Assembly: GCA_016458225.1 (NCBI GenBank)
Contig: JAEMGR010000008.1
Location: 1 to 59,912, forward strand
DNA: 59,912 bases
Source: Myxococcaceae bacterium JPH2
GTDB lineage: Bacteria; Myxococcota; Myxococcia; Myxococcales; Myxococcaceae
Reading direction: 5' to 3'
Shown: piece by piece, positions 48,101 to 58,578 of the stretch
How the letters are laid out: the number at the start of each line of letters is the position of its first letter
Position numbering within the stretch: the stretch's first letter is position 1
The notes under the pieces: generated by a model
The model's database searches: none
Seen by the model: the letters and a program-made list of their open reading frames with translations, nothing else
What the model was told of the DNA's origin: nothing
Translations under genes and position numbers: made by a program

Positions 48101-51100
48101 CGCGCTGTTGCGCCGCATCGCGGAGACCTACGCCGGGCCGCTGGAGAACCCAGAGATGGCCTTCCTGGCCGCCACGCGCGCGCTGCGCGAGCTGCCGGAC
48201 GACCTGCGCTCGCTGGAGCTGTGCGTCTCGCTGGTGGACAAGGCCGAGGCGCCCGAGGAGCTGTGCGCGGTGTTGCTGGAGGTGGCGCCCAAGGCGAGCG
48301 ACAGCGCTCGCGCGGAGCTGTACCGCGCCCTCGGTCGCATGCAGGTGGACCTGGGCGAGCCCGCCGAGGCGCTCGCGTCGTGGAAGAAGGTCCTGGAGCT
48401 GAAGCCCACGGATCAGGAAGCGCTGGATGGCACGGCGCGGCTGGTCGCCTCGCAGGGCAAGCCGACGGAGCTGCTGGAGGTCCTGCGCCGACAGCTCGCG
48501 CTGTCGGAGGAGCCTGCGCGTCGCGCGGCGGTGCTGCTTCAGATCGGCACCGTGCAGGACGAGCAGCTCAAGGACTCGCTGGCCGCACTGGCCACGTTCC
48601 GGCGCTTGCTGGAGCTGAAGCCGGACGACACCGCGGCGCTCGAGAAGATGGAGGCGCTCTGCCAGAAGCAGGAGCGCTGGCCGGAGCTGGCGGACGTGCT
48701 GGCGCGGCGCATCGCGCAGCTTGGGCCCGAGGAGGGATTGGAGCTGAAGTTCCGGCTCGCCTCGGTGCGCGAGACCAAGCTGATGGACAAGTCGGGCGCA
48801 CTGGCGCTCTACGGCGAGGTCCTCGCGGTGCAGCCGAACCATGCGGGCGCGGTGGGCCGCATGGAGGCGCTGGTGAATCGCGAGCCGCAGAACCTGCTCG
48901 CGGTGGAGACGCTGCTGCGTGCCTTCCGCGCGAGCGGTGACGTGGCGCGTCTGGCGCAGGTCATCGAGGTCCGCGTCGGCGTGTCGCGTGACGCGCTGGA
49001 GCGCAAGCAACTGCTGGGCGAGCTGGCCACGTTGCGCGAGGCGCAGGGCGAGTCGGAGCTGGCCTTCCTGGCCCTCTTCCGCGGCTTCAAGGAGGACCCG
49101 AACGACGCGGAGGTTCGCCGGCGACTCGAAGACGCCACGGATGCCTCGGGCAGCTACGACGAACTCGTGGTGGCCTACGAAGAGGCCCTCCCGCGCGTGG
49201 CCGAAGCGGCCGATGCCGCCGACGTCTGCCTCAAGCTGGGCCAGATGTTGGAGACGAAGCTGCGGGATCCCGACCGCGCCGTGTCGTACTACGAGCGGGC
49301 GCGCACCCTGCACGCGTCGGTGCAGGACAAGGCGCTGGTCGCGTTGGATCGCCTCTACGTGGAGCTGGAGGCGTGGCCGGAGCTGGCGGGCGTGCTGGAG
49401 GCGCTCGCGGCGGGCGGCGCCAACGTGGCGGACCGCGTGGGCTTCCTCTTCCGGCTCGGTCAGCTCTACCACGAGCGGCTGGACAGCCCGGACCGCGCGG
49501 CGGGCGCGTACGAGTCCATCCTCGCGTTGGAGCCGGGGCACCTCGCCTCGGCGCGCCTGCTCGAAGGCATCTACGAGGCGGCCAATGCCTCGGAGAAGCT
49601 CTACGGCATCCTGAAGTTGCAGGCGGACAAGGCCACCGGCGCCGAGCGCGACCGGGTGGTGGCCAAGATGGCCCAGGTGTCCGCCGAGGGCCTCGCGGAC
49701 CTGGATCGCTCCATCGAGCTGTACCGCGAGCTGCTCGCGAAGAACGCGCGCAACGAGCAGGCGTTCTCCGCGCTGGAGTCGCTGTACGAGCGCGCCAATC
49801 GCCCCGAGGACCTTCGTGCGTTGTTGGAGGGCCGGCTCGCGCTGACATTGGATCCTCGCGAGGTGGTGCGGCTCAACGAGCGGCTCGGGCGCGTGGTGTA
49901 CCGCCTGCTCAAGCAGCCCGAGGCGGCGGTGCCGTTCTTCAAGGCCGCGCTGGACCGCGACGCGCGCCACCGCGGCGTGCTGGATACGCTGCGCGAGCTG
50001 TACGACGAGACCGGGCAGCGCGAGGAGTTGGTGGGAGTGCTCCGCCGCCTCATCCCGCTGCAGGAGAGCAGCGAGGGCGTCAAGGCGCTGCGCCTGCGAC
50101 TGGCCGAGGTGCTCGCGGGGATGGGCCGCCGCGAGGAGGCGCTGGACGCGGCTCGGCGCGCGCTGGAGGTGGAGCCGCACGCGGTCGCGGACCTGGAGCG
50201 GGTCAACGCGCTCTTCGCCTCGCTGCGGGCCTGGAACGACGCGGTGCGCGCACTGGAGCTGAAGGTCCAGGTGCACCTCGGCGCGGAGGAGCGTGAGCAA
50301 GCGGTCGCCACGTACTTCGCCGTCGCCGACCTGTGGGAGGGCCCTGGCGCCAAGCCGGAGCTGTCCGCGGGCGCGCTGGAGCGCGTGCTGGAGCTCGACC
50401 CCGCCAATCGCACCGCATACGAGCGGGCGTGCACGCTGTATCGCTCGCACAATGACTGGCGCGCGTATGCCACGGTCATGGACCGGTACATGCCTCACCT
50501 CGTCACGGACGAGGAGAAGCTGGCCGCGTTGCGCGAGCTGGCGCGCGTGCAGGAGGAGCGGCTCGGTCAGAAGGACGTCGCGTTCCTCGCCTTGTGCCGC
50601 GCGCTGCAGCTCGATGCCTCGGACGACTCGCTCCGCGAGGAAGTGGAGCGGCTCGCCGACGAGACGGGGAGCCACGAGGAATTGGCGGCGGTCTACGACC
50701 AGGTGGCGGACGACCTGCCTCGCGGCCCGCTCGCCGAGCGCATCTACGCCACGTTGGCGCGCGTGCACGACACGCGGCTGGATGATCCGCAGGCTGCGGA
50801 GGCCGCGTTCCGGAAGATCCTCGAGTTCGACCCGACGAACGCCACCGCGTTGGACGGTCTGGCGGCGGTGTTCCAGCGCCGGGGACGGGATCGCGAGTAC
50901 GTGGTGGCGCTCGAGCAGAAGCTCGAAGCGGCCGGCTCCATCGAGGCGCGCAAGCCCATCCTGCGGGAGATCGCCCGCGTCTGGGACGAGAAGCTGGAGG
51001 ACCCGACGGAGTCCGCCAGTGCCCTCTTGCGCGCCCTGGACCTGGAGCCGGACCTGGAGACGCTCGGGGTCCTCACCGCGCTGTATCGGCGGGGCCGGGC

Positions 51101-54100
51101 GTACGCGGACGTGGCGTCGTCGCTGCTTCGCGCGCGGGACCTCGCGGACTCGAACGAGGCCCGGGCACGCATCCAGGTCGAGGTCGCCGGTGTCTATGAG
51201 CGCGACCTGAAGGATGACGAGGCCGCGGTGGCTGCCTATCGGCAGGCCCTCGAGTTCGAGCCCGACAACCGCGAGTCACTGGAGTCGCTGGAGCGCCTGC
51301 ACACGCGCTTGGATCAGCCCGCGGACCTGCTCGCCATCTACGAGCGGATGCTGGAGCTGAGCCAGGACTGGCGCGAGAAGGTCCGCGTCCTGTTCCGCAG
51401 CGCGACCATCTGGGAGGACACGTACCAGAACCCGGCCAACGCGGACGCGTGCGTGGAGGGCGTGCTCTCCATCGACCCGACGAACGTGCAGGCCATCAAG
51501 GCCCTCATCCGCCTGCGCCGCGCTCAGGCGCGCTGGGAGGACCTCATCGCCGCCTTCGAGCGACAGCTCGCCCTGGCCACGAGCCCGCAGGAGCAGGCGG
51601 AGCTCTACGTCGACATCGGCAACGTGCAGTACCAGCAGCTCAAGGCGCTGAACAAGGCCGTGAACAGCTACCACGCGGCGCTCGCGGCGGACCCCACGAG
51701 CCGACCCGCGCTGCACGCGCTGGGCACGCTGTACGAGCGCAGCGGCAACTGGCCCTTCGCGCTGGAGATGCTGCAGAAGGAGGCGGAGCTGGCCGGCCAG
51801 TCTCCCGAGGCGGTGGAACTCTGGTACCGCCTGGGGAAGATCAACGAGGACATGCTGATGGACTCCGGCAGCGCCCGGAACGCCTATCAGCAGGCCCTCG
51901 CCGTGGACGCGAGCCACCTGCCGAGCATCCGCGCCCTCAAGGGCATCCAGGAGCAGGAGAAGGACTGGGGCGGCTACGAGCAGACGCTCTTGCAGGAGGC
52001 GCGTCAGACCGAGGACCCCGAGGCGAAGGGACGCGCGCTGCTCGACGTCGCGCGCTACCACGCCGAGACGCGCGAGGATCGCGATACGGCCACGGGCTAC
52101 TGGGAGGAGACGCTCAAGCACATCCCGGACAGCCTGGAGGCGGCGAGGCCCCTGGCGGACATCTACATCGCTCGCGAGGACTGGGCCGCGGGCGAGCGGA
52201 TGCTCGACATCGTCACGCGCAAGATGGCCGAGAAGGCCATGGCCGAGAAGGACGGCGCGCTCGCCGCGGAGCTGTGCCGCCAGCTCTACCGCCTGGGCTA
52301 CGTGGCGGAGAAGCTCGGCCGTCGCGACAAGGCCCTCAAGGTCTACGAGAAGGCGTACGAGCTGGACGCCACGTACCTCCCGGCGCTCGAGGGCTACGGC
52401 AACCTGCTCGTCCAGGCCCGTCGCTTCGAGGACGCGCTCAAGGTCTTCCAGACCATCCTCATCCACCACCGCGAGGAGCTGACCGACCTGGAAGTGGTGG
52501 AGGTGTACTGGCAGCTCGGTGACGTGCACGCGGCGCTGGGACAGGCCGACCGAGCGCAGAACCACTTCGAGAAGGCGCTCGCGCTGGATCCGGGGCACGA
52601 GCCCACGCTGCGTGCGCTCGTGGCGCTGATGGACAAGGCGAGCAAGTTCGAGAAGTCCGCCGAGCTGCGCCAGCAACTCGTCAACGTGGTGGAGGGAGAC
52701 GCGAAGATCCGCGTGTTCCTCGAGCTGGGTCGCATCGCGCGGGATCAGCTCAATGATCCGTACATGGCCATCGACGCCTTCAGTGGCGCGCTCAAGGTCG
52801 ACCCCACGTCTCCCGAAGTCATGGACGCGCTCTACGTGCTCCTGCGGGAGACGCGACAGGGGCAGAAGGCGGCCGATGTCCTCACGCGGATGCTCGCGCT
52901 GCCGGCGCTGTCGTCCGAGCCGCACAAGGCCAAGCGCGTGTGGTTCGCGCTGGGCGAGATTCGTCGCGACGAGCTGAAGGACGTCGAGGGCGCGACCCAG
53001 GCCTTCAACGCCGCGCTCGACCTGGACCATCGCTTCGTGGAGGCCTTCAGCGCGCTGGAGGCGCTGCTGGGCGGCGCGCGCCAGTGGAAGGTCCTCGAGG
53101 AGAACTACACGCGGATGCTGGGCCGTCTGCCCAAGACGCCGGACACCCATGCCGCGCGCATGACGTTGTGGCGGGCGCTGGGCGATCTGTATCTCCAGGT
53201 GCTCAAGAGCCCGGAGGGGGCGGTCGCGGCCTACGGCGTCGCGGCCAAGGGCCTGCCGGACGATGCGAGTGTGCAGGAGACCTTCGCCGAGATCGCCGGC
53301 GCCATGCCTGGCAAGGAGGATGAGGCCATCGCCGCGCTGCGCCGCGCGCTGCCGCACACCCAGAACGCGCGCAAGGTGGTGGGACACCTCGTGCGCCTGT
53401 CCGCCCTGCGCAAGGACTACGACGCGGCCTGGCTCGCGGCACAGGCCGTGACGGGGCTGCTCGGTGAGGCGGGGGAGGATGAGCAGGAGATCCTCACCAA
53501 GCTCGGTCCCTACGCGAAGAAGAAGGAGCTGGCGCAGCGTCCGTTGACGGATCGCCTGTGGCAGACGCACCTGTTCCACCCGAAGGTGCGCGGGCCGTTG
53601 TCCGAGCTGCTGGGCCTGCTCTTCGAGAAGGCGGGGCACCAGTACGCGGTGCCCGTCACGCAGTACCAGCTCGTGCCCAAGAAGCACCGCATCGACGTGG
53701 CGACGGCGCAGGAGTACCACGTCAACCACTACCGCTACGTGGCACGCCTGTTCGGCATGGAGGCGGTGGAGCTGTACTCGGCCTTCCTCGTGGCGACGCG
53801 CGAGCGCCTCGCCAAGCGCTCCAACGATCCGGCGCCCGAGCCGCTCATCAACGTCGAGCTGCTCCAGACGCATCCGGCGTCGGTGCGTGTGGGTGGCAAG
53901 TACTTCGCGGAGCAGGGACAGAAAGAGGTCTACTACCTGCTGGGTCGCACCCTGGCGCTGGCGCGTCCGGAGCTGTCGTTCAGCCAGCGCGTGGCCCCCG
54001 AGCGCCTCGAGGCCGTGGTCCAGGCCGCGCTCACGCTGGTCGTGGGCAACGTGCGGCTGACGGTGGACCCGCGCGCGGTGGACGCGGAGCGTCGCTTGCT

Positions 54101-54410
54101 CGAGAAGAGCCTCAGCGAGCCGGACCGCGCGGCGCTCGCGAAGGTGGCTCGGGCCTACCTGCCCACGGCGACGCCCCAGGACGTGAAGAACTGGCTGGAG
54201 GGCGCCGAGCTTACGGCGTCACGCGCTGGACTCTTCGCGGCAGGCGAGCTGGAGCCGGTGCGCCGCATGGTGCAGGGTGAGACGGGCTCGGCATTCCGCG
54301 TGCCCTCGCGCACCAAGCTGCGAGAGCTGCTGGTGTTCGCGACCTCCGAGGATCTGCACGACTTGCGAGTGGCGGTGGGGACGCACGTGGAGGTGCAGGT
54401 GCGACGGTAG
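42135..54410 (+). CDS. gltI: Giant TPR protein GltI (AgmK)
   Basis: 4091 residues, one of the largest proteins a myxobacterium makes. It starts [20 protein letters not shown] with no signal peptide or transmembrane segment, suggesting a cytosolic location. Nearly the whole length is degenerate TPR-type units, often with the signature (D/E)-x-AGALxAFEKAV or LALYxxVLxxxPxxxxALxxLExL and pairs such as [19 protein letters not shown]. The last roughly 600 residues change in character ([38 protein letters not shown]) and may form a distinct C-terminal domain. In M. xanthus AgmK is needed for adventurous motility. The ATG at 42135 is used; the reading before it lacks coding character. No frameshift seen over 12.3 kb. 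Confidence 0.92.
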   Translation: MEQTTSPRPTLRVSDDRTFIEAEAALEKAGRVEELIRLYEGRSRDVPADEAVRLLCRAGELAHERQRNAPRAEELLKRALLVARDPLPALRGLKRLNEIRQDSAALADVLERLGAATQGEESASHYLKAADLYEQKLFRRDRAVLCLQRAARAKPERNTFRRVRQLLLSEERFQPAFEALQRERAALGDTGMAEEYAALAERLVDDPTEHALTQQVLEVARTLEPQNARVEKATRALQRFEQLWRDKVRMLRSMSLEERDRKSAARLSLLVAKLFAWYDPGAAGKVKEALDRCFLLWPAMPEALTLIEKLAERAGDFAPAMAQFEAMAGEARDRTAQVDLWLRLGMLRLGRMNDAAGALAAFEKAVAADASRADAASLAAELMLEQGRSAEAVATFERYLATVKDRSVQAGLRLRLADLCLYQVKDPDAARGHLETALKLDPTNALAAFQLARLLAEDDKPEEVLPLLDLAMLAPRPRAERVAFCEALALMFEEQENARGAFDVLARALELDPARPLLMNSVVEHAQTAGAQPALASALLRAAQAATTAPEVALAMWRHLAQLLQGALADPVRAEAAWREVLSRAPGDAAATEAVRSLQSAAALADDPKVRLETDIGRREAAGAPPEELEPLVRQWVQLAPEDAAPVHKLQALCVALSKFDEAAALAGRLVTLAESQLERNEWTARQAKLYAERLGRQEDAADLFLGLLSENVSSGVVVGGLERLATNGIRTGEIAAALAAHYGRTGDHQRQVAALQRQLDAVTEPAGRKRLLGLLAGIHEKQLADSRAAFDVRLRALREDPRDDANRAESQRLARDLSAHAELGRALRTLATESEEPTLAVQLLTEAATLAEEGGMVAEAVAALEAGLTRAPESPQVLERLVRLYGRAGRSADAETLLRKRIHATRGPERLEMLLRLVDLNVELGRPAQAAEALQSAISHGAEEGRHLPRLAELYEKAAQTRELGETLARMIALAESAGNADTVSRLKLRRAQLLQGSQDGSDEAVQSYADILRQRPSDPDALAALEAMLAEGPSREAAARALVPAYERTKDHRKMVATLDMLAEVARDDAQRVQALRHAAQVHLSHLRQPELAFSALARALRLMPADAGLRATARQAAEDADALDSYAEILSELTEEGEVGTARGALLRELAEVQEKKLDDKAGAVKALRALLALEPGNLDCLRALQRLHRASEEWAALAEVLEKLAGASSEASEQLAYLREAALLHDTKLTDKESAADAWRAIAERDPAQREAAAALDRLYTEMERNADLAWVLALRRNQEGQSPQGREVSFRLAELQRTVLDDANAALGLYKRILAEDPGHPGARAALESWVKAAVPMSGAALEVLDKVLEQVGDHARRVSLRETRMESALTVEKIILAGEVRRIYERDMQQPSLAFMSAVKTFAAGLDRDGVRADLERLARETGSHEVLAEIYETAAVDLTSGDPAALELLRRAAELREQLDQPEESTRLWKNLLADAPQDRQALEALSRLYEKGQNAKSLSEVYAKQALLSTDPEARLGLLLKAGEAYANAGDDAKAIEALRSALALRKVPEGLLALEKLYAKTRRFAEQADVLEQLAEAAPDEPARRGWLLKRALLLEKEVGAAESLPVYRRLLEIAPGDNQVVAGLERLLSHEGPRIEAARLLEPVYRGLNDTRKLVDVLEVLLPGVQPEKRLERIQEIATLREALGQTSLAFVARLRAFNEFPGETSVRDELERLAADSGSFEEVSAAYEDQLERDATEPLAGDLWRRLAGIYDNRLKRYDLAVRALEEVSRRDPKNKTVLEAIARVHRRTGAHRELALVMRRQVAVEQNASSQVNLLFELAHLAEETLADKSLAAQAYREVLGLRPENTNALKLLGRVLAEMERWPELAQHIEREIQLADARGAQEEASDLRVRLGRLKVGRLDDPRGALELYQTVLSRRSGHAGAVGALEEMARSESPLRGAAAQALEPVFASVGNHLKQVEMLESRASAEPVPQERAALLRRIAETYAGPLENPEMAFLAATRALRELPDDLRSLELCVSLVDKAEAPEELCAVLLEVAPKASDSARAELYRALGRMQVDLGEPAEALASWKKVLELKPTDQEALDGTARLVASQGKPTELLEVLRRQLALSEEPARRAAVLLQIGTVQDEQLKDSLAALATFRRLLELKPDDTAALEKMEALCQKQERWPELADVLARRIAQLGPEEGLELKFRLASVRETKLMDKSGALALYGEVLAVQPNHAGAVGRMEALVNREPQNLLAVETLLRAFRASGDVARLAQVIEVRVGVSRDALERKQLLGELATLREAQGESELAFLALFRGFKEDPNDAEVRRRLEDATDASGSYDELVVAYEEALPRVAEAADAADVCLKLGQMLETKLRDPDRAVSYYERARTLHASVQDKALVALDRLYVELEAWPELAGVLEALAAGGANVADRVGFLFRLGQLYHERLDSPDRAAGAYESILALEPGHLASARLLEGIYEAANASEKLYGILKLQADKATGAERDRVVAKMAQVSAEGLADLDRSIELYRELLAKNARNEQAFSALESLYERANRPEDLRALLEGRLALTLDPREVVRLNERLGRVVYRLLKQPEAAVPFFKAALDRDARHRGVLDTLRELYDETGQREELVGVLRRLIPLQESSEGVKALRLRLAEVLAGMGRREEALDAARRALEVEPHAVADLERVNALFASLRAWNDAVRALELKVQVHLGAEEREQAVATYFAVADLWEGPGAKPELSAGALERVLELDPANRTAYERACTLYRSHNDWRAYATVMDRYMPHLVTDEEKLAALRELARVQEERLGQKDVAFLALCRALQLDASDDSLREEVERLADETGSHEELAAVYDQVADDLPRGPLAERIYATLARVHDTRLDDPQAAEAAFRKILEFDPTNATALDGLAAVFQRRGRDREYVVALEQKLEAAGSIEARKPILREIARVWDEKLEDPTESASALLRALDLEPDLETLGVLTALYRRGRAYADVASSLLRARDLADSNEARARIQVEVAGVYERDLKDDEAAVAAYRQALEFEPDNRESLESLERLHTRLDQPADLLAIYERMLELSQDWREKVRVLFRSATIWEDTYQNPANADACVEGVLSIDPTNVQAIKALIRLRRAQARWEDLIAAFERQLALATSPQEQAELYVDIGNVQYQQLKALNKAVNSYHAALAADPTSRPALHALGTLYERSGNWPFALEMLQKEAELAGQSPEAVELWYRLGKINEDMLMDSGSARNAYQQALAVDASHLPSIRALKGIQEQEKDWGGYEQTLLQEARQTEDPEAKGRALLDVARYHAETREDRDTATGYWEETLKHIPDSLEAARPLADIYIAREDWAAGERMLDIVTRKMAEKAMAEKDGALAAELCRQLYRLGYVAEKLGRRDKALKVYEKAYELDATYLPALEGYGNLLVQARRFEDALKVFQTILIHHREELTDLEVVEVYWQLGDVHAALGQADRAQNHFEKALALDPGHEPTLRALVALMDKASKFEKSAELRQQLVNVVEGDAKIRVFLELGRIARDQLNDPYMAIDAFSGALKVDPTSPEVMDALYVLLRETRQGQKAADVLTRMLALPALSSEPHKAKRVWFALGEIRRDELKDVEGATQAFNAALDLDHRFVEAFSALEALLGGARQWKVLEENYTRMLGRLPKTPDTHAARMTLWRALGDLYLQVLKSPEGAVAAYGVAAKGLPDDASVQETFAEIAGAMPGKEDEAIAALRRALPHTQNARKVVGHLVRLSALRKDYDAAWLAAQAVTGLLGEAGEDEQEILTKLGPYAKKKELAQRPLTDRLWQTHLFHPKVRGPLSELLGLLFEKAGHQYAVPVTQYQLVPKKHRIDVATAQEYHVNHYRYVARLFGMEAVELYSAFLVATRERLAKRSNDPAPEPLINVELLQTHPASVRVGGKYFAEQGQKEVYYLLGRTLALARPELSFSQRVAPERLEAVVQAALTLVVGNVRLTVDPRAVDAERRLLEKSLSEPDRAALAKVARAYLPTATPQDVKNWLEGAELTASRAGLFAAGELEPVRRMVQGETGSAFRVPSRTKLRELLVFATSEDLHDLRVAVGTHVEVQVRR

Positions 54411-54472
54411 CGCCAGACCCGGACTCTGGGTTCATGCGTTGAGTAGCATTCGGGCAATCAAGGCGCGCGACC

Positions 54473-54501
54473 TTGATCTCCCCGGTGGGCACTTCTACGA
54501 T
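54473..54501 (+). promoter_or_regulatory. Possible internal promoter for gltJ
   Basis: TTGATC (54473-54478), a 17-base spacer, TACGAT (54496-54501), four matches to each hexamer. It lies in the 134-base gap between gltI and gltJ and would give a leader of about 37 bases. It could let gltJ be expressed apart from the 12.3-kb gltI transcript. Confidence 0.35.
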
Positions 54502-54544
54502 TCCGACGGGATTTCTTCCGTCATTTCTGAGGGTTGCGGGAAAG

Positions 54545-56680
54545 ATGCGTTTCGTCTGCGACAGCTGCCGCGCGCAGTACATGATCAGCGACGACAAAGT
54601 TGGCTCCAAGGGAGTCAAGGTTCGTTGCAAGAAGTGCGGTCACACCATTCTGGTGAGGCCCGCGGGAGCACCGTCGGTGAAGGAGGGCTCGCCGGAGATT
54701 GCACCGGTCGAGACCACGCCTCCCGCTGCCGGTACGCCACGCGGGGCCGAGCCCGCCGGAACGGGGTTGCCCGCTTCGCTGGGCACGCCTCCGGAAGGTG
54801 GCCTCTTCACGGACGTGGAGGAGGACGAGATCGGCGCCGTGTTCGATCAAGTGCTGAGCTCCGGCTCGCACAAGATTCCGGCGGGCGAGGCCGTGGGCGC
54901 GACGAAGGATGCCGCGTCCGAGACGGTGCGCCGTTTGGCCGAGGCCGAGGAGACCGAGTCCGCGAAGGAAGACGCCAAGCCCAACGCCGCGGCCCACGAG
55001 TGGTACGTGGCCATCGAGGAGAAGCAGGTCGGGCCTTGGTCGGTGGAGAAGGTGAAGGACGCCTGGGAGCGCGGAGAGGTCGGGCCGGACAGCCTGTGCT
55101 GGCGCTCGGGATTCAGTGATTGGATTCCGCTGTCCGAGACCGCCGAGCTGGCCTCGGTCCTCGCGCCGCGTCCGTCCAAGCCTGTCATTGTCGCGCCCGC
55201 GCCGGTGTCCTCGTCGTCGCCCTCCGTGGTGGCTGGCCCGGTCGAGTCAGCCTTCAGCGCGGGCAGCTCCAAATCGGGTCGCACGGACACGGGTGTGGGA
55301 GTGCCGTTGGCGCCGGCCGAGGAGTCCGTGGGCTGGAAGCCGTCGGCGGCCAGCGTGCTGGCGTCTCTGGTGAAGGAGGAGAACGAGGCGCTGGCGAAGC
55401 CGCCGCCGCGTCCTGCTCCGTCGCTGGAGAAGGAGCCGGTGTCCCAGTCTCGGCTGCTGGACGTGCCGATTCCGCCTCCCGAGCCGTTGTCGTCGCCAGG
55501 TGCGCCCATGCCGATGATGGGTGCGCCCATGGCTCCGGCGCCCATGGCCTATCCGCCGCAGCACGCGGCGCCTGCGTATGCCCAGGCCGCGCCTGCCTAT
55601 GCGCAGCCGGCGTACGCGCAGCCCGCGCCCGCCTATCCGCCCCCGGGTTATCCCGTGGGCTATCCGCCTCCGCAGGCCGCGCCTCCCGCGGGCAAGAGCA
55701 AGATGCCGCTCATCGCGGGCGGCATCGGCGGGGTGCTCATCGTGGGCGTGTTGGCGGTGCTGGCGTTCTCGCGCGGTGGCAACGCGCGCGGTGAAGAGAC
55801 GCCCGTGCCGTCGGCGTCTCCCTCGCAGGTGGCGGCCGCGACGCCTCGTCCGAGCGCGGAGATGCCGCCGATGCCTGCGGCTCCGGTGGGGACGGTGCAG
55901 ACGCCGCCCCCGGCGACGGCTCAGGCCACCGCGACTCCGCCTCCAGGCACGACCGCGCCCGCGGGTGGGGCGCCAGTCGCCGCTGCCGGTACGCCGCCGG
56001 TCGCGGCGGCTGTGACGCCTCCGGCGGGCGGGACGAGCGCTCCGGTCGCGGCGGCCACGCCGCCTGTTCCAACTGCGACTGCGGCCGTGACACCTCCGCC
56101 GGTCGCTGCGCCTCCGACTCCGGTGGCTGCAGTGGCGCCGGCCAATCCAGGCACGCCGGTGGCGCGTGTGGATCGCACGCCGACGACCCGTCGCACGGGC
56201 ACGTCGAGCCGCGCTGGGGGGCACGAAGAAGAGACGCACAGCAGTTCGCAGCACACGGCTTCGACTTCATCCAATGCGGGCGGCGGGGATGATGAGTTTG
56301 ATGATCTCTTCGGCACGAAGAAGGCGCAGCCGGTGCCGAAGCCGGGAGGCAAGACTCCGACGACGTACATTCCGCCCGAGCCTGGCGGCTCGATGCCAGA
56401 CACGCTTCAGCAGTCCGACATCATGCAGGTCGTGTTGTCGAACAAGCCTGCCATCGTGAAGTGTGTGAGTGAGCAGAAGAAGAAGGACCCGGCGCTGAGT
56501 GGCAAGCTGGTGATGCGTTGGACGGTGCAGACGAGCGGTAAGACAACCGCTGTGTCATGTCGCACGGATGAATTCCGTTCGAGCTACATGGCGAGCTGCA
56601 TTTCGGGCCTCATCAAGGGCTGGACGTTCCCGCGGCACAAGCGCCAGGGCGACCCCATCGATTTCCCGTTCACGTTCTAA
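54545..56680 (+). CDS. gltJ: Gliding motility switch protein GltJ (AgmX): zinc ribbon, GYF, TM, TonB domain
   Basis: 711 residues. An N-terminal zinc ribbon (Cys5, Cys8, Cys28, Cys31) and a GYF-2 domain at about 152-205 (WYVAIEEKQVGPWSVEKV, DSLCWRSGFSDWIPL) lie in the cytosol. A linker with Ala/Tyr/Pro repeats (PAYAQ units, about 335-385) precedes one transmembrane helix at about 388-408 (LIAGGIGGVLIVGVLAVLAF). A Pro/Ala/Thr-rich periplasmic stretch follows, then an AgmX/TonB-like C-terminal domain (about 620-711, ending PIDFPFTF). In M. xanthus the zinc ribbon and GYF domain read the polarity GTPase MglA to assemble and disassemble adhesions. The ATG at 54545 starts exactly at the zinc ribbon. 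Last gene of the cluster. Confidence 0.94.
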   Translation: MRFVCDSCRAQYMISDDKVGSKGVKVRCKKCGHTILVRPAGAPSVKEGSPEIAPVETTPPAAGTPRGAEPAGTGLPASLGTPPEGGLFTDVEEDEIGAVFDQVLSSGSHKIPAGEAVGATKDAASETVRRLAEAEETESAKEDAKPNAAAHEWYVAIEEKQVGPWSVEKVKDAWERGEVGPDSLCWRSGFSDWIPLSETAELASVLAPRPSKPVIVAPAPVSSSSPSVVAGPVESAFSAGSSKSGRTDTGVGVPLAPAEESVGWKPSAASVLASLVKEENEALAKPPPRPAPSLEKEPVSQSRLLDVPIPPPEPLSSPGAPMPMMGAPMAPAPMAYPPQHAAPAYAQAAPAYAQPAYAQPAPAYPPPGYPVGYPPPQAAPPAGKSKMPLIAGGIGGVLIVGVLAVLAFSRGGNARGEETPVPSASPSQVAAATPRPSAEMPPMPAAPVGTVQTPPPATAQATATPPPGTTAPAGGAPVAAAGTPPVAAAVTPPAGGTSAPVAAATPPVPTATAAVTPPPVAAPPTPVAAVAPANPGTPVARVDRTPTTRRTGTSSRAGGHEEETHSSSQHTASTSSNAGGGDDEFDDLFGTKKAQPVPKPGGKTPTTYIPPEPGGSMPDTLQQSDIMQVVLSNKPAIVKCVSEQKKKDPALSGKLVMRWTVQTSGKTTAVSCRTDEFRSSYMASCISGLIKGWTFPRHKRQGDPIDFPFTF

Positions 56681-56683
56681 AGG

Positions 56684-56735
56684 ACACTTGGGTCGAGGGT
56701 GGTGCATGACACCCTCGACCCAAGTGTTGGTTTTT
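56684..56735 (+). terminator. Strong intrinsic terminator of the glt cluster
   Basis: A perfect 18-base-pair inverted repeat: ACACTTGGGTCGAGGGTG (56684-56701), an eight-base loop, its exact complement (56710-56727), then TGG and TTTTT (56731-56735). It begins three bases after the gltJ stop. Two T-rich bases flank it on the far side only, so it favours the rightward transcript. Confidence 0.9.
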
Positions 56736-56776
56736 GAAGAGGTTGAATATCTGCGGAGTGAGGCCGTCGACACTGA

Positions 56777-56805
56777 TTGACACGTCTGGACGGGGGGGGC
56801 TAAAG
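56777..56805 (+). promoter_or_regulatory. Possible promoter of the Cys-rich lipoprotein gene
   Basis: A perfect -35 hexamer TTGACA (56777-56782), a 17-base spacer including a run of G, and CTAAAG (56800-56805) as a poor -10. It lies just after the gltJ terminator and about 80 bases before the ATG at 56887. Confidence 0.4.
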
Positions 56806-56886
56806 CCCGCTCAGTCGGTGGCGTCGGGGCTTGGAAGTTGAGGCCGGAAGCCCCGTGCGACGTTCAAACAGAGGAGGAAGTGCCGA

Positions 56887-57774
56887 ATGCAGCTTCGCAA
56901 GATGATGGTGCTGTTCGCCGCGCTGGGTGCGGTGGGGTTGGCGGTCAGCGGGTGTGGTGACGACACGAATACTTCGACGACGTGCGCGGCCAATTCAGAC
57001 TGCGCTGGAACGGAGATCTGCCACCCGACCGCGAAGGTGTGTGTGGCCACGTGTACGGGGGCCTCGGACTGTCCGGACACGGCGAAGAACTGCGCCGCGT
57101 TGACGGTGTCGGGTGCGGACCCGAGCGTGAAGGTGTGCCAGTGCCAGACGGACCAGCTGTGCAACAAGGATGGTAGCCAGGTGTGCTCCAACCTGGACAA
57201 GGTGTGCGCGAACAAGTGCACGGCCGACGCTGACTGTGGTGTGGGCCGCACCTGCGACACTGCCTCGGGCCAGTGCAAGGCCGGTTCGACGACGGGCGAC
57301 ACCTGCTCCGGCGAGGGCCAGGCGACCTGCAGCTACGGCAGCTTCTGCAACTCGAGCAAGTGCGCCGCGGTTCCCGCGCCGACCTGCGACAACTTCCAGA
57401 ACTTTGGCAACAAGTCGGATTTGGGCACGACCGGTCCAATCATCTTCAAGGCCGCAACGACCAGTGCAACGACGGATACTTCGTTCTGTGGCGCATCGGC
57501 ACCGAAGCGAGTCAAGATTACGATTTCTGCCTACTCGAACACCCCATTCCCTCAGACGGCAGCGGAGCTGAACGGACTCTTCTATGTGCTGGTTAATGGT
57601 TCGAAGCAGGCGCCATCAATTAGCAGCTCCTCTGGTAACTATACTGTGACCGGGGTGAATCGGGAGCGCGCAGATATTGTTGCCAATCTCTGTGTTTCGG
57701 CCACGAGCACGACTACGTCACTGGGCTACTACTTCACGGGCGGAAACTTCTTCTGCTTTCAGTCTGCGTATTAG
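56887..57774 (+). CDS. Cysteine-rich lipoprotein
   Basis: 295 residues. Lipoprotein signal MQLRKMMVLFAALGAVGLAVSGC (Cys23). Residues about 30-160 hold some 20 cysteines in repeated C-x5-C-x5-C-type units (TCAANSDCAGTEICHP, KCTADADCGVGRTC), likely disulfide-bonded small domains. The C-terminal third is Cys-poor and Ser/Thr-rich, predicted beta. Function unknown; surface-exposed lipoproteins of this kind are common in myxobacteria. The ATG at 56887 has GAGGAGG upstream. Base composition falls within the last third of the gene, with more A/T at third positions than in the glt genes. Confidence 0.85.
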   Translation: MQLRKMMVLFAALGAVGLAVSGCGDDTNTSTTCAANSDCAGTEICHPTAKVCVATCTGASDCPDTAKNCAALTVSGADPSVKVCQCQTDQLCNKDGSQVCSNLDKVCANKCTADADCGVGRTCDTASGQCKAGSTTGDTCSGEGQATCSYGSFCNSSKCAAVPAPTCDNFQNFGNKSDLGTTGPIIFKAATTSATTDTSFCGASAPKRVKITISAYSNTPFPQTAAELNGLFYVLVNGSKQAPSISSSSGNYTVTGVNRERADIVANLCVSATSTTTSLGYYFTGGNFFCFQSAY

Positions 57775-57822
57775 TCAGATCTGCGCAAGGGGCTATTCTC
57801 AATTAGCCTTGCGATGAGTTTC

Positions 57823-57865
57823 AAGGCCTCGCTCGAGATACCGTCGAGCGGGGCCTTGTCGTTTC
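57823..57865 (+). terminator. Intrinsic terminator after the Cys-rich lipoprotein gene
   Basis: A 14-base-pair stem with one G-T pair: AAGGCCTCGCTCGA (57823-57836), seven-base loop, TCGAGCGGGGCCTT (57844-57857), then GTCGTTTC. The T-run is weak but the stem is strong. It lies about 50 bases after the stop. Confidence 0.6.
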
Positions 57866-57983
57866 GGCCTAGGGCACTTGGGTTGTAGTTGCATTTGCGG
57901 GCGGCCGTTTGCTGAATTGCGCCGACGCTTTTGCGTCTTAGGGATATGCGCATGAAATCCCATGCGTGCGTGGAGGAGCGTTC

Positions 57984-58466
57984 ATGTCTGTAAGTTCAGT
58001 TGTTCATGCGTGTCTGCTCGCGGTTAGTCTCTGGGCGGGAACGGCAGGTGCTCTTGATGTTGACTCAGGCCTGCGGTGTCCGAACGGAACGATTCAGTCA
58101 GGTTCTAAGGCGGAAGGCCTGTTCTGTCGCAAGCAGGAGCTGCGCGGTGGCGGCATGGTTGCGCATGGCCCGTATCGTTCGTTTCATGCAAATGGCCAAG
58201 TAGCTGCCATTGGCCAGTATGCGGACGGTTTCAAGACGGGGACGTGGTTCTTTTATGATGAGCTGGGTAAGGAGTATTCTCGGACTGAGTTCCGGGAAAA
58301 CAAGTACCACGGACAGCGAATCCTCTTCTATTCAAGTGGGCAGCGGCACTTTGTCGAAGAGTACCGTGATGGGGTGAAGAACGGCGTTGTCCAGGAACTG
58401 AGTGAGGATGGGCGGGTCGTTAGTGAAGCTAGGTTTGAGAACGGGAATTTCATGCCAGCTAAGTGA
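57984..58466 (+). CDS. Exported YwqK/MORN-repeat-like protein
   Basis: 160 residues. Signal peptide MSVSSVVHACLLAVSLWAGTAGA, then MORN-variant repeats of the YwqK kind: HGPYRSFHANGQVAAIGQYADG, TGTWFFYDELGKEYSRTEFREN, HGQRILFYSSGQRHFVEEYRDG, NGVVQELSEDGRVVSEARFENG. Such proteins are often annotated as YwqK-family antitoxins, but no toxin partner is next to it, so that label is not adopted. The ATG at 57984 has GGAGGAG six bases upstream and is preferred to an in-frame ATG at 57966. Codon use is clearly less GC-rich than in the glt genes. Confidence 0.8.
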   Translation: MSVSSVVHACLLAVSLWAGTAGALDVDSGLRCPNGTIQSGSKAEGLFCRKQELRGGGMVAHGPYRSFHANGQVAAIGQYADGFKTGTWFFYDELGKEYSRTEFRENKYHGQRILFYSSGQRHFVEEYRDGVKNGVVQELSEDGRVVSEARFENGNFMPAK

Positions 58467-58495
58467 TGCCCTGAGTCCGCTATGTGTGGAAAATG

Positions 58496-58530
58496 AAATG
58501 GCTCTCTCGCTTGGCGAGGGAGTCATTTTG
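58496..58530 (+). terminator. Intrinsic terminator after the YwqK-like gene
   Basis: A stem of about 15 base pairs with a TTG loop: AAATGGCTCTCTCGC (58496-58510) pairs with GCGAGGGAGTCATTT (58514-58528) with a few G-T pairs, followed by TG and TTCTT. It lies 30 bases after the stop and 48 bases before the next ATG-type start. Confidence 0.7.
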
Positions 58531-58578
58531 TTCTTAGGTCGCCAATTTGATGCACGGTAGTAGAAGAGGAACCTGGGT

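Noticed and set aside
45129-50768. A minus-strand open frame of 1879 codons antisense to gltI
   Set aside because: In DNA with strong G/C third-position bias, the antisense frame of a long gene stays open by chance. The translation is rich in Arg, His, Leu and Gln repeats with no domain, signal or ribosome-binding site. The same applies to 37396-42021, 51276-53873 and 31770-35069.
57984-58466. Toxin-antitoxin module (YwqK-type antitoxin)
   Set aside because: No small toxin-like gene is adjacent, and the protein has a signal peptide, which does not fit a cytosolic antitoxin.
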